This document shows, piece after piece, positions 45,957-54,556 of a DNA stretch of 64,000 bases (positions are counted from its first letter, which is position 1; each line of letters opens with the position of its first letter). The DNA is from Mycobacterium intracellulare ATCC 13950. Its GTDB lineage: Bacteria > Actinomycetota > Actinomycetes > Mycobacteriales > Mycobacteriaceae. A program made the position numbers and the translations under genes. The DNA lies in the NCBI RefSeq assembly GCF_000277125.1, contig NC_016946.1, forward strand, positions 1,674,001-1,738,000, read 5' to 3'. Under the pieces are notes generated by a model, which saw only the letters and a list, made by a program, of their open reading frames with translations, was not told the origin of the DNA and searched no databases.

Positions 45957-47158
45957 CCGTCGCCGAACTGGAATTCGACCCGTTCTCGGAGGACTTCTTC
46001 AACGGGCCGTACGAAACCTACCGACGGATGCGTGAGGAAGCCCCGGTCTACTACAGCGAACGGTACGACTTCTACGCGCTGAGCCGCCACGTGGACGTCG
46101 CCGCGGCGTACAAGAACTTCGAGACGTACTCGTCGGCGCGCGGCGTGGACCTCGCGGCGGTGCGCTCCGAGGAACCGATGGGGCACAAGTCGATCATCAT
46201 GATGGACCCGCCCGAGCACCGGCACATGCGCGGCCTGGTCAACAAGGTGTTCACGCCGCGCGCGATCGAAGCGATGCGCCCGCTGGTGACCGGACTGGTC
46301 GACCGCTATCTCGACGCCACCGACCCCGCGGGATTCGATGTCGTCCAGGATTTCTCGGCGTTGTTCCCCGTCGAGGTCATCACGACGATGCTCGGGGTGC
46401 CGGAAGAGGACCGCCAGCAGATCCGGCTGTGGCTCGACACGTTCCTGCACCGCGAGCCGGGCGAGGTCGAGATGTCGGAGGCCGGCGTGCAGGCCGCCAC
46501 GCAGATGGCGATCGCCTACTACCAGTTGGTGAAGGAGCGCAGGGCCGCCCCGCGCGACGACATGATCAGCGCCCTGGTGGCGGCCCGCGTCGAGCGCGAG
46601 AACGGTGAGCTCACGGCCTTGGACAACATCGAAATCGCCCAGTTCGCCGTGCTATTGGGTGGGGCCGGCGCCGAGACGGTGACCAAGCTGGTGGCGAACG
46701 CGGTGGTGCTGTTTGCGCGCCATCCCGAGCAATGGCAGAAACTGCTCGACGACCGCAGCAAGGTCCCCGCGGCCGTCGAAGAGGTGCTGCGCTACGAATC
46801 CCCGAACCAGTACAACGTGCGCTGCTCGCGCGAAGACGTCACCCTGCACGGCGTCACCATCCCCGCCGGCAAGCCGGTGTTTTTGCTGCTGGGTTCGGCC
46901 AACCGTGATCCCGACGCGTGGACGAAGCCAGAGGTCTTCGACATCGAGCGTGACCGCACCGAGGCGCAGAACCTCGGATTCGGGTACGGGATCCACAGCT
47001 GCCTCGGGGCGGCGCTGGCACGCATGGAAAGCTCTGTCGCACTGCAGAAGCTGCTCGATCACATGCCCCGCTATGAGGTGGACTGGGCGGGCTGCCGTCG
47101 TGTCAACATGCAAAACGTCGCGGGCTGGAACAACGTCCCGGTGCGGGTATTGCCGTAG
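45953..47158 (+). CDS. Cytochrome P450
   Basis: The 401-residue P450 has the I-helix GGAGAETVTK (about 236), ExxR in EEVLRYE and Cys at about 350 in FGYGIHSCLG. It is coupled to the aldehyde dehydrogenase by ATGA overlap, as in terminal oxidation routes (alcohol to aldehyde to acid). No redox partner is encoded nearby. Its stop abuts the convergent SDR gene. The substrate is likely hydrophobic. Confidence 0.93.
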   Translation: MTVAELEFDPFSEDFFNGPYETYRRMREEAPVYYSERYDFYALSRHVDVAAAYKNFETYSSARGVDLAAVRSEEPMGHKSIIMMDPPEHRHMRGLVNKVFTPRAIEAMRPLVTGLVDRYLDATDPAGFDVVQDFSALFPVEVITTMLGVPEEDRQQIRLWLDTFLHREPGEVEMSEAGVQAATQMAIAYYQLVKERRAAPRDDMISALVAARVERENGELTALDNIEIAQFAVLLGGAGAETVTKLVANAVVLFARHPEQWQKLLDDRSKVPAAVEEVLRYESPNQYNVRCSREDVTLHGVTIPAGKPVFLLLGSANRDPDAWTKPEVFDIERDRTEAQNLGFGYGIHSCLGAALARMESSVALQKLLDHMPRYEVDWAGCRRVNMQNVAGWNNVPVRVLP

Positions 47159-48001
47159 TCAGGCGCCGGCGCGCCCCGAACGCGAATTCGTCACCCTCGC
47201 GGCATAGGCCTGCACCGCGGCGTAGTGCGCGCCTAGCAGCCGGGGCATCGCCGCCATCACGCGCCCGTCAGGGCCGATGAGGATCCTCGCCCGGTTCTTC
47301 TCGGCCCCACGCAGAATGAGGCGGGCGGCCTTCTCGGGGGAGGTGATTGCCGCGCGCGCAAAGAGTTTGGCCGCCTGGTCGGGGTCCTCCGTCTCGGCGG
47401 CGCGCATGTTGGCCCCGAAGTTGGTTTTGACCACCCCGGGGTGCACGCAGTGGACGGTCACCGGGTGACGTTCGATGATCATCTCTTGGCGCAGCGCCTC
47501 GGTGAAACCGCGCACCGCGAACTTCGCGGTGCTGTAGGCGCCTTGGTAGGGCACCGCGATCAACCCGAAGGCACTGGACAGGTTCACCAACCGCGACGGG
47601 TGCTGGCCGGAACCGGCCTCGACGAGTTGCGGCAGGAAGGCCTTGGTGCCGTTGACGACCCCACCGATGTTGATGCCGATGAGCCAGTCGAAATCTTTCC
47701 ACGACATGTCCGCCACGCTCGCGAACAGGTCGACTCCGGCGTTGTTGAACAACATCGAGGCGGGCCCGAGTTGCCGGTGCACGTCTTCGGCGAAGCCCAG
47801 CACCGCGTCCCGGTCCGCCACGTCGACCCGGTACGGCGTGACCTGGCCGGGTGGGCACGCTGCTTGCGTCTCGCTGAGGCCCTTTTCGTCGATGTCGGCG
47901 GCCGCGACATGCGCCCCGCCGCGAGTGAGGGCCTGCGTCAGTGCGCGGCCGATGCCGGAGCCGGCGCCCGTGACGACAGCGATGCGCCCGTGATAGTTCA
48001 T
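47159..48001 (-). CDS. Short-chain dehydrogenase/reductase
   Basis: This 280-residue SDR has VTGAGSGIGRALTQ at about 10, NNAGVDLF and YSTAKFAVRGFTEA with the catalytic Tyr and Lys. Its C-terminal part resembles the group often found near monooxygenases and P450s in mycobacteria. It is the last gene of a six-gene minus-strand operon from the Rieske oxygenase (52386). The start overlaps the SRPBCC stop by four bases. Confidence 0.89.
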   Translation of the reverse strand: MNYHGRIAVVTGAGSGIGRALTQALTRGGAHVAAADIDEKGLSETQAACPPGQVTPYRVDVADRDAVLGFAEDVHRQLGPASMLFNNAGVDLFASVADMSWKDFDWLIGINIGGVVNGTKAFLPQLVEAGSGQHPSRLVNLSSAFGLIAVPYQGAYSTAKFAVRGFTEALRQEMIIERHPVTVHCVHPGVVKTNFGANMRAAETEDPDQAAKLFARAAITSPEKAARLILRGAEKNRARILIGPDGRVMAAMPRLLGAHYAAVQAYAARVTNSRSGRAGA

Positions 48002-48471
48002 GGATTCCCTGCCTCGACAATCGTGCGGATCCGGTCCACCGAAAGTTCGAGGTTCGCTTGAAGATCTTTACGACGATCCCGGATGAACAAGAAGAGGCGC
48101 TCGAACGCCACTGCGGCCCATGGCAATGGGACACACATCCGGACGACTTCGGTGAGGCGCGATGTGCCGGCGGTGGAGCCGGGTTCGATGAGATATGTCC
48201 ACTGCGTCCAGTCCCCGCCCATGGCCTGAACGACGAACGAGAACCGTTGTCCCGGTGCGGCTTCGGCGACGACCGCTTCGGTCCGCCACCGCCCCAGCCG
48301 CCTTCGGTTCCAGGCCCGAAAACGGTCCGGAGCCAGCCACTGGGCACGCACGGTCTCCGGGCTCCACTCCGGGATCCGCGTGACGTCGGAGACGACGGCG
48401 TACACCTGTTCCGCGGAGGCTCGCACCTCGGTCGATGCCGTCAGCGTCTCGTCCTTCTGCAGCAATGACAT
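47998..48471 (-). CDS. SRPBCC (START-like) hydrophobic ligand-binding protein
   Basis: The 157-residue protein has STEVRASAEQVYAVVSDV and PEWSPETV near the N-terminus, the beginning of SRPBCC/polyketide-cyclase folds that bind hydrophobic ligands, and a C-terminal amphipathic helix. It has no catalytic signature and may ferry or sense a lipid. It lies between the FadD19-like ligase and the SDR in one operon, so it may bind the same hydrophobic compound. Confidence 0.84.
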   Translation of the reverse strand: MSLLQKDETLTASTEVRASAEQVYAVVSDVTRIPEWSPETVRAQWLAPDRFRAWNRRRLGRWRTEAVVAEAAPGQRFSFVVQAMGGDWTQWTYLIEPGSTAGTSRLTEVVRMCVPLPWAAVAFERLFLFIRDRRKDLQANLELSVDRIRTIVEAGNP

Positions 48472-48474
48472 CGC

Positions 48475-50127
48475 TCAGCCACTCACCGCCTGCTCACGCG
48501 CCCACCGATAGTCGGCCTTGCCCGACGGGCTGCGCTCGATGACCGGACGGAACACGATCGCCTTGGGCAGTTTGTAGCGCGCCAACGTGTTTGAGGCGTG
48601 GGCCACCAGCTCGTCGGCCTCGGCGCGGGCGCCCTGGGCCAGCGCCACGACCGCGACAACCTCCTGGCCCCACCGTTCGCTCGGCCGCCCGGCGACCACC
48701 ACGTCGGCCACGGCGGGATGCGACGCGATGGCCGTTTCGACCTCCTCGACGAAGATCTTCTCGCCGCCGGAGTTGATGGTCACCGAGTCGCGGCCGAGCA
48801 GTTCGACGGAGCCGTCGGCGCCGTGGCGCGCGCGGTCACCGGGGACGGCGTAGCGAACGCCGTCGATCACCGGAAAAGTCTTGGCGGTCTTGGCCGCATC
48901 GCCCTTGTAGCCGAGCGGAACGTAACCGCGTTGGGCCAGCCAGCCCATCCCCTCGTGCCCGGGTTCCAGGATCGCCGTCAGATCCTCGGCGGCCACGAAC
49001 GTGTCCGGCCCGGCGTTGAACGTGCCGGTCGCGACCGCCCCCGAGGTCGACATGTGGTGCATCTGCGCCCCGGTCTCCGACGAGCCGACGCCGTCGACGA
49101 CGACGGCGTTCGGCAGCACTTCGATCAAGCGCTGCTTGACGTACGGGGTCAACAGGGCGCCGCCGTTGGCGACGACCGCCAGCGACGACACGTCGGCGAT
49201 CCCTTTCTCGATGGCGGCGACCAGGGGGCGGGCCATCGCGTCACCGACCACCGTCACCACCGCGACCTTTTCCCGCTCGATGGTGCGGACCACGTCGTCG
49301 GCGTCCAAATGATCGACGACCGTAGGGAAGACGACGGATTGGCCCGTGGTGATCGCGGTCATCACGCTCCACTGGGCCGCACCGTGGATCAGCGGGGGCA
49401 GGATCATCAACTTGGTGCCCGGCCCCGCGGCCGCGCGCTCCACGATCTCGTCGATGGACTGGGACGGCTCGCCGGTCATGAGGTTGCGCCCGCCGAAGGA
49501 CGTCATGAAGATGTCGTGCTGGCGCCACAGCACGCCCTTCGGCATGCCGGTCGTGCCTCCGGTGTACAGGACGTACAGGTCGTCGGCGGAGTGCTGCACC
49601 GGCGGCGGTTCCGGGGACACGGATGCCAGGGCGGCCTCGTAATCGATTGCGCCGTCGAGCAAGTCGTTGCCCGAGTCGTCGGCGATCTGGATCAGCACGC
49701 GTAGCTGTGGCAGGTCGGGGAGGATCTCGGCGACGCGCGGTGAGAACGCGGCGTGGTAGAGCAGCGCGGTGGCCCCCGAGTCCGCCAGCAGATACTGCAG
49801 CTCGCTTTTCACATAGCGGAAGTTGACGTTGAACGGGGCGACCCGCGCCTGGAAGCTGCCCAGCAGCGCCTCGACGAATTCGTTCCCGTTGTAGGCGTAG
49901 AGGCCGAGCAGGTCTTGGCCCACCTCGTGGCCAGCCAGCGCGTCGCGCTCGGTGTGACACCCCAGCCCCTGCGAGTGCAGGTAGGCGGCCAGCCGGTTGG
50001 AGCGGTCGATCACCTGCGCGTAGGTGTACCGGCGATCCCCATGGATGATCAGCTCGCGGTCGGGGATGGCCGCCGCGACGGCCTTCGCGACGGCAGGCAC
50101 CGTGAATGTTGTTGTGGTGTCGGACAT
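48475..50127 (-). CDS. Acyl-CoA synthetase (FadD19-like, AMP-forming)
   Basis: The 550-residue ligase has YTGGTTGMPKGVLWR, GVGSSETG and the adenylation lysine in PSGKADYRWA. VNFRYVKSELQYLL and GDAMARPLV also match FadD19-type proteins, which in mycobacteria activate sterol side-chain acids. ATG 50127, with GAGAGG upstream, is the start. It is a second member of the group in this locus (the other is at 34532), suggesting a two-stage activation or two related substrates. Confidence 0.93.
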   Translation of the reverse strand: MSDTTTTFTVPAVAKAVAAAIPDRELIIHGDRRYTYAQVIDRSNRLAAYLHSQGLGCHTERDALAGHEVGQDLLGLYAYNGNEFVEALLGSFQARVAPFNVNFRYVKSELQYLLADSGATALLYHAAFSPRVAEILPDLPQLRVLIQIADDSGNDLLDGAIDYEAALASVSPEPPPVQHSADDLYVLYTGGTTGMPKGVLWRQHDIFMTSFGGRNLMTGEPSQSIDEIVERAAAGPGTKLMILPPLIHGAAQWSVMTAITTGQSVVFPTVVDHLDADDVVRTIEREKVAVVTVVGDAMARPLVAAIEKGIADVSSLAVVANGGALLTPYVKQRLIEVLPNAVVVDGVGSSETGAQMHHMSTSGAVATGTFNAGPDTFVAAEDLTAILEPGHEGMGWLAQRGYVPLGYKGDAAKTAKTFPVIDGVRYAVPGDRARHGADGSVELLGRDSVTINSGGEKIFVEEVETAIASHPAVADVVVAGRPSERWGQEVVAVVALAQGARAEADELVAHASNTLARYKLPKAIVFRPVIERSPSGKADYRWAREQAVSG

Positions 50128-50135
50128 CGTGCCTC

Positions 50136-50756
50136 TCACGGCTGGTGGGGTAGCAGGCGAACCATCAGGCCGTTGGCTTCGCTGAGCAACGTGCCGTCCG
50201 CGTCTGTCATAGTAGCGTCAATGAAAACTTTCCTGCCCTCGGCTTTGGTGATGCGCCCCTGAGCGCTCAGCGGCTGGTCGATCGGGGTGATATTCCGGTA
50301 GTCGACATGCAGGTAGGCGGTGCGCGTCGGCCGGATCTCCGCGGTGGACACCACCATGCCGAACAACCAGTCGTAGAACAGCGGGATCATGCCGCCGTGC
50401 ACGGCCCGGTTCCCGCCGATGTGCGAGGCGGTGAAATGCCCGGCCATCCTCACACCGTCGGGGCCGGACTCGGTCACCATCCAGGGCGGCAGGAGGGGAT
50501 GGGCCAACCCGGGCAGGGTCAGCACCCGGCCGGCCACCGCCTCGATCTCCGGGACCTGGTGGCCGTCCAGCAGCGCACAGGCGTTCTCCAGGTGCGCCGT
50601 CGCGGCGGCCCACAGCGCGGGGTCCGGCTTGGTGGACACGGTCAGGTCCTGCAGGCGACGCAGCGCGGCGACGAACGGGCCCAGCTCGGCGGGAGCGTCC
50701 TCGACGGGCTTGACGTCGGGGAACCCGCCGCGAACTTCCGGCGCGGTATCGGTCAT
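50136..50756 (-). CDS. Hotdog-fold thioesterase-like protein
   Basis: The 206-residue product has a C-terminal hotdog domain with GNRAVHGGMIPLFYDWLF at about 126, as in PaaI-type acyl-CoA thioesterases, and a helical N-terminal extension. It would hydrolyse an acyl-CoA, perhaps to rescue free CoA. Its start overlaps the isochorismatase-like gene by four bases, and the ligase follows after eight bases. It is a relative, though not a close one, of the thioesterase at 27443. Confidence 0.84.
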   Translation of the reverse strand: MTDTAPEVRGGFPDVKPVEDAPAELGPFVAALRRLQDLTVSTKPDPALWAAATAHLENACALLDGHQVPEIEAVAGRVLTLPGLAHPLLPPWMVTESGPDGVRMAGHFTASHIGGNRAVHGGMIPLFYDWLFGMVVSTAEIRPTRTAYLHVDYRNITPIDQPLSAQGRITKAEGRKVFIDATMTDADGTLLSEANGLMVRLLPHQP

Positions 50757-51382
50757 CGGGCTCCCTTGTCCCAGGCCTGCAGCAGATCGTCGGTGCTGGT
50801 GACGGTGGCCAGCAGCGACAGCGTGTTGGCGATCATCGCTGCACCATAGTCGGCGGGGATGCCGGCCACCGCGTCGCGGGGCAGGACCACCCGGTAGGCG
50901 GCGTTGACCGCGTCCATGACGAGGTTGGGAATCGCGATGTTGAGCGAAACGCCCACCACGACAATGGTGGATACGCCGAGATTGCGTAACACCGAGTCCA
51001 GATCGGTGCCGCCCATCGGGCCCACGCCGTGCCAGCGGCGCAACACCAAATCGGAAGGCTCCGGCCCTAATTCGGGCAGCAACTCCGCACCCGGTGTGCC
51101 GGGCGTGATGTCGACCCGGTTGCCGCCGCCCATCGCGAAGATCTTCGCGTTGTGATTGGAGCCGAGCCCGTCGGGCCGCCGTTGCACCAGGCAATGCACA
51201 ACGCGCACCCCGGCCGCCCGGGCCGCGGGCAGCAGGCGCGCGATGTTGGGCAGCGCCTCGCGGCGAGCCTCCTCGGCGAGCATGGCCAGACCGGCATCGG
51301 GACCCATCACCGCGCCCTGGCACTCCTGGGTGACGATCGCGGTGTGCTCGGGTGCGGCCAGTCCGGCCAGCGGGTCCGTCAT
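50753..51382 (-). CDS. Isochorismatase-like hydrolase fold protein lacking the catalytic Cys
   Basis: The 209-residue product follows the cysteine-hydrolase (isochorismatase/nicotinamidase) pattern: AIVTQECQGAV at 15-25, DLVLRRWHGVGPMGGTDLD at 111-129, VVVGVSLNIAIPNLVMDA from 141. The usual Asp-Lys-Cys triad is altered: Glu20 replaces Asp, Arg stands at the Lys place, and Ala150 stands where Cys is expected. It may be a non-hydrolytic binding protein or use other chemistry. It overlaps the Rieske and thioesterase genes by four bases each. Confidence 0.82.
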   Translation of the reverse strand: MTDPLAGLAAPEHTAIVTQECQGAVMGPDAGLAMLAEEARREALPNIARLLPAARAAGVRVVHCLVQRRPDGLGSNHNAKIFAMGGGNRVDITPGTPGAELLPELGPEPSDLVLRRWHGVGPMGGTDLDSVLRNLGVSTIVVVGVSLNIAIPNLVMDAVNAAYRVVLPRDAVAGIPADYGAAMIANTLSLLATVTSTDDLLQAWDKGAR

Positions 51383-52386
51383 GCGGGGGCGCCCACCGGC
51401 GCGACGTCATAGAACTGCGTCGCCCACTTCCGCAGTGCCATATAGCCTTTCGCATCGACTTTGGACAGCGGCGGACGCTCTACGTACTTTTGGTAGCGCC
51501 AGATCTGCAGGTCGTCGAACACGGTGGACAAGAACTGCTTCTCGATGACCTCCCGGAGCTTGCCCTCCGGCACGGGGGAGTCATCGCCGGGGATCCGCGG
51601 CCACCAGATCGAGTAGAACAGGTCCGAACACTCGTCGTCGACCGGTGTGCACGTGAAGATCAGCCGGTGATTCTGCGCGCCCTCGAAAACGCTGATCGCC
51701 CCGCCGAGGCCGAACAGGTGGCTGTGGAACCGCAACGCGAGGTCCTCGGGGTCGTCGCTGTTCGCATCAGGCCAGCCGGCGATGAACTGCCACTCGTGGT
51801 CGACGATCTTCCAGTCGAGGACTCGGGGTGTCACCGTGGCGTGGTGCACGTACTCGAAATGGGCGCTGTCGGGGGCGTTCTCGGCCACGATCTGCGGATG
51901 CACCGGCTCGCGCTCCGCGCGCCGGGAAAACTCCGGATATGCCCGGTAGTAGGCCGCCGGATCGGTCTCGAATTGGGGGAACTTCCTGAAGATGTCCGGC
52001 ATTTCCCACTGCGGTTCCTTGCCGTCCGGGTGGTGCCAGATGAACACGCAGTCGTATTGCTCGCGGACGGGATACACCTTCAGGTGTAGCGCGCGGTTGG
52101 GTCGGTCCGGCTGATAGGGGATGTATTTGTTGCAGCCGTCCGGGCCCCAGCGCCAGCCGTGGAAGGGGCACTCGACGCAGTCGCCGACCACCTTGCCGCC
52201 GTGGCCGATGTGGGCGCCGAGGTGTTTGCAGTGCGCTTCCAGGACGTGCAGCTCGCCCGACTCGTCGCGGTAGGCCACCAGGTCCTCGCCGAAATAGTGC
52301 AGCGGCCGGACCTCGCCGACGGGAAACTCCGGGGACCAGCCGACCATGAACCAGCCGGTGACCTTCCAGGTGAAGGGGACTTTCAC
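51379..52386 (-). CDS. Rieske non-haem iron oxygenase (KshA-like)
   Basis: The 335-residue oxygenase has the Rieske cluster ligands Cys53, His55, Cys73 and His76 (HCKH and CPFHGW) and mononuclear iron ligands in ENAPDSAHFEYVHH (Asn170, Asp173, His176, His181). GWFMVGWSPEF and RPLHYFGEDLVAYRD resemble 3-ketosteroid 9-alpha-hydroxylase oxygenases, so a polycyclic substrate is plausible. GTG 52386 is chosen because GGGAGG lies seven bases upstream; an ATG at 52422 lies in the palindrome and has no ribosome site. No reductase is nearby. Confidence 0.9.
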   Translation of the reverse strand: MKVPFTWKVTGWFMVGWSPEFPVGEVRPLHYFGEDLVAYRDESGELHVLEAHCKHLGAHIGHGGKVVGDCVECPFHGWRWGPDGCNKYIPYQPDRPNRALHLKVYPVREQYDCVFIWHHPDGKEPQWEMPDIFRKFPQFETDPAAYYRAYPEFSRRAEREPVHPQIVAENAPDSAHFEYVHHATVTPRVLDWKIVDHEWQFIAGWPDANSDDPEDLALRFHSHLFGLGGAISVFEGAQNHRLIFTCTPVDDECSDLFYSIWWPRIPGDDSPVPEGKLREVIEKQFLSTVFDDLQIWRYQKYVERPPLSKVDAKGYMALRKWATQFYDVAPVGAPA

Positions 52387-52410
52387 GTCGGCGCCTCCCG
52401 CGATCGTTGA

Positions 52411-52429
52411 TACTAAATCCATTACAGTA
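52411..52429. promoter_or_regulatory. Candidate operator (19-bp palindrome family), site 5
   Basis: TACTAAAT-CCA-TTACAGTA has a perfect right arm and five of eight left-arm positions of the 44399-44417 palindrome. It is centred between the Rieske start (24 bases away) and the SnoaL-type gene (41 bases away), so it could control both. Confidence 0.6.
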
Positions 52430-52470
52430 TAGATTTCAGCAGTCCGGCCCGCGCGCGGCAAGGGAGTGAG

Positions 52471-52929
52471 ATGACGACAGCGGCTGACGAGCTGGAAGCC
52501 ATCCGACAGCTCAAGGCGCGCTACTGCCGTTTCCTGGACACCAAAGACCTCGAGTCCTGGCGCGGAGTGTTCACCGCCGACGTCGTGGTGACGCTCGACA
52601 TGGCGGTGTCCACCGCCGGTGCGGACCCCCAGACCGCGCCGCCGATCGAGGGCGTCGAGAACTTCGCACCGATGGTGATGGGCGGCCTCGAGGGCGTGGC
52701 CACCAAACATCACTGCCACACCCCCGAGATCACGCTCACCTCGGCCACCACCGCGACCGGCATCTGGGCGATGGAGGACCTGCTGATCTTCGGTGACGGC
52801 CGCGAGTTGTACGGCGCCGGGCACTACCACGAGACCTACGAGAAGCGGGACGGTCGTTGGCAGATCAAGTCCTTGCACCTGACGCGAACCATCTTGAGGA
52901 TGACCGGCGGTGACGATGGCCGACGCTGA
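52471..52929 (+). CDS. SnoaL-like (NTF2-fold) protein
   Basis: The 152-residue protein has the NTF2/SnoaL pattern: IRQLKARYCRFLDTKDLESW at the N-terminus, a histidine-rich HHCHTPEITL and a C-terminal GRWQIKSLHLTR strand. Members include hydratases, isomerases and cyclases acting on ring compounds. It is the first gene of a five-gene plus-strand operon that continues with the flavin monooxygenase, with which it overlaps by 20 bases. Confidence 0.85.
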   Translation: MTTAADELEAIRQLKARYCRFLDTKDLESWRGVFTADVVVTLDMAVSTAGADPQTAPPIEGVENFAPMVMGGLEGVATKHHCHTPEITLTSATTATGIWAMEDLLIFGDGRELYGAGHYHETYEKRDGRWQIKSLHLTRTILRMTGGDDGRR

Positions 52930-54538
52930 TCCCTCGTTCGACGTTCTCGTCATCGGCGCCGGATTCTCCGGGCTGTACATGCTGCACCGGCTGCGGGAAC
53001 TCGGGCTGCGCACCCGTGTGCTGGAGATGGCCGAAAACGTGGGCGGCACCTGGCTTTTCAACAGATACCCCGGCGCGCGGTGCGACATCGAGAGCATCGA
53101 ATACTCCTACAGCTTCTCCGAAGAGATTCAGCAGGAGTGGGTGTGGACCGAGTCGATGCCGGCCCAGCCCGAGATCGAGGCCTACCTGAACTTCGTGGCC
53201 GACCGGCTCGACCTCCGCCGTGACATCCAATTCGGCACCAAGGTCGTCGCGATGACGTTCGACGACGAAGCCGCGACGTGGTCGGTGCGCACCGAAACCG
53301 GCGAAACCTTCCGCGTTCCCTTCGTCGTCGCCGCCTCCGGCATCCTGTCGGTGCCGTTGGAACCCGACATCCCCGGGATGGGCACGTTCGCCGGGCTGTC
53401 GCTGTTCACCAGCCGCTGGCCCGAGGGCGGCGTCGACCTCACCGGCAAGCGCGTCGGCGTCATCGGTACCGGCTCGACCGGCGTCCAGCTCATCCCCGTC
53501 GTCGCCCGAGAAGCCCTGCAGCTGTCGGTATTTCAGCGCTCACCCGCCTACACCCTGCCCTGGCGGGTGCATCGCTTCGCCTCGGGCGAGCTCGACGACA
53601 TGAAGGCCCGGTATGGCGAGATCCGTGCGGCCCAGCGCGCCCACCCGATCGGCGCGGCCCGGCTGAGCGCCTTCTCCGTCCTGCTCGAAATGCTCGGCAG
53701 GCCGCCGCTGAAGTCGGCGACGCGCGAAGAACAACTGAGCGCCATCGAGGAGCACGGCGTCATGGGCGCATTGAACTGGGGCGACATCTTCTTCGACATC
53801 GAAGCCAACCGGATGGCCGCCAAGCTGTACGGCGAGGCGGTGGCGCGGATCGTCAAGGACCCGGAGACCGCCGCCTCCCTGGTGCCGGTGCATCCGTTCG
53901 CGTGTAAGCGACCGATCATCGACCAGGGCTACTACGAGACCTTCAACCGCGACAACGTCACCCTGGTCGACCTGCGCAAGTCGCCGATCCGCGAGGTCAC
54001 GCCCGCCGGCATCCGCACCGAGGACCGGCTGCACGAGCTCGACGTCATCGTCTACGCCACCGGGTTCGACGCCATGACCGGCGCGCTCAGCCGGATCGAC
54101 GTCCGCGGCCGCGGCGGCGTCTCGCTCGGCGAATTCTGGGCCACCGAAGGCCCGCTGTCGTATCTGGGCCTGGCGGTCGCCGGGTTCCCCAACCTCTTCA
54201 CGGTTCAGGGCCCCGGCAGCCCGAGCGCCGCGACGAACTTCGTCGCCGCCCTCGAGCAGCACGTGGAGTGGATCGGCGACTGCCTCGCGTACCTGCGCGC
54301 CCACGACATCCGCACCATCGAGGCATTGAGCACCGCTCAGCAGGAGTGGATCGACCACGCCACGGCGCTTGTTGCGCCGACGGTGCTGGTGCATCCGTCG
54401 TGCAACTCCTGGTACAACGGTGGCAACGTGCCCGGCAAGAAACGGATGTACATGGGCTATACCGGCGGAATCCCCGAATACCGGCGGCGCTGTGACGAGA
54501 TCGCGGCAAGCGGATACACCGGGTTCAAACTGGCGTAG
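52910..54538 (+). CDS. Flavin-containing (Baeyer-Villiger-type) monooxygenase
   Basis: The 542-residue FAD/NADPH enzyme has GAGFSGL (about 17), GGTWLFNRYPGARCDIES and GTGSTGVQ. The Baeyer-Villiger fingerprint F-x-G-x-x-x-H-x-x-x-W-P appears as FAGLSLFTSRWP at about 160 with Phe in place of His. It might oxygenate a ketone to an ester or lactone, which the alpha/beta hydrolase encoded next could open. GTG 52910 has GAGGA nine bases upstream; ATG 52916 is the alternative. Confidence 0.9.
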   Translation: MTMADADPSFDVLVIGAGFSGLYMLHRLRELGLRTRVLEMAENVGGTWLFNRYPGARCDIESIEYSYSFSEEIQQEWVWTESMPAQPEIEAYLNFVADRLDLRRDIQFGTKVVAMTFDDEAATWSVRTETGETFRVPFVVAASGILSVPLEPDIPGMGTFAGLSLFTSRWPEGGVDLTGKRVGVIGTGSTGVQLIPVVAREALQLSVFQRSPAYTLPWRVHRFASGELDDMKARYGEIRAAQRAHPIGAARLSAFSVLLEMLGRPPLKSATREEQLSAIEEHGVMGALNWGDIFFDIEANRMAAKLYGEAVARIVKDPETAASLVPVHPFACKRPIIDQGYYETFNRDNVTLVDLRKSPIREVTPAGIRTEDRLHELDVIVYATGFDAMTGALSRIDVRGRGGVSLGEFWATEGPLSYLGLAVAGFPNLFTVQGPGSPSAATNFVAALEQHVEWIGDCLAYLRAHDIRTIEALSTAQQEWIDHATALVAPTVLVHPSCNSWYNGGNVPGKKRMYMGYTGGIPEYRRRCDEIAASGYTGFKLA

Positions 54539-54556
54539 CTGTTGAAGGTGAGCGAC

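Noticed and set aside
52387..52422. Upstream ATG (52422) as the start of the Rieske oxygenase
   Set aside because: It lies inside the 19-bp palindrome and has no ribosome site. GTG 52386 has GGGAGG at the right distance.
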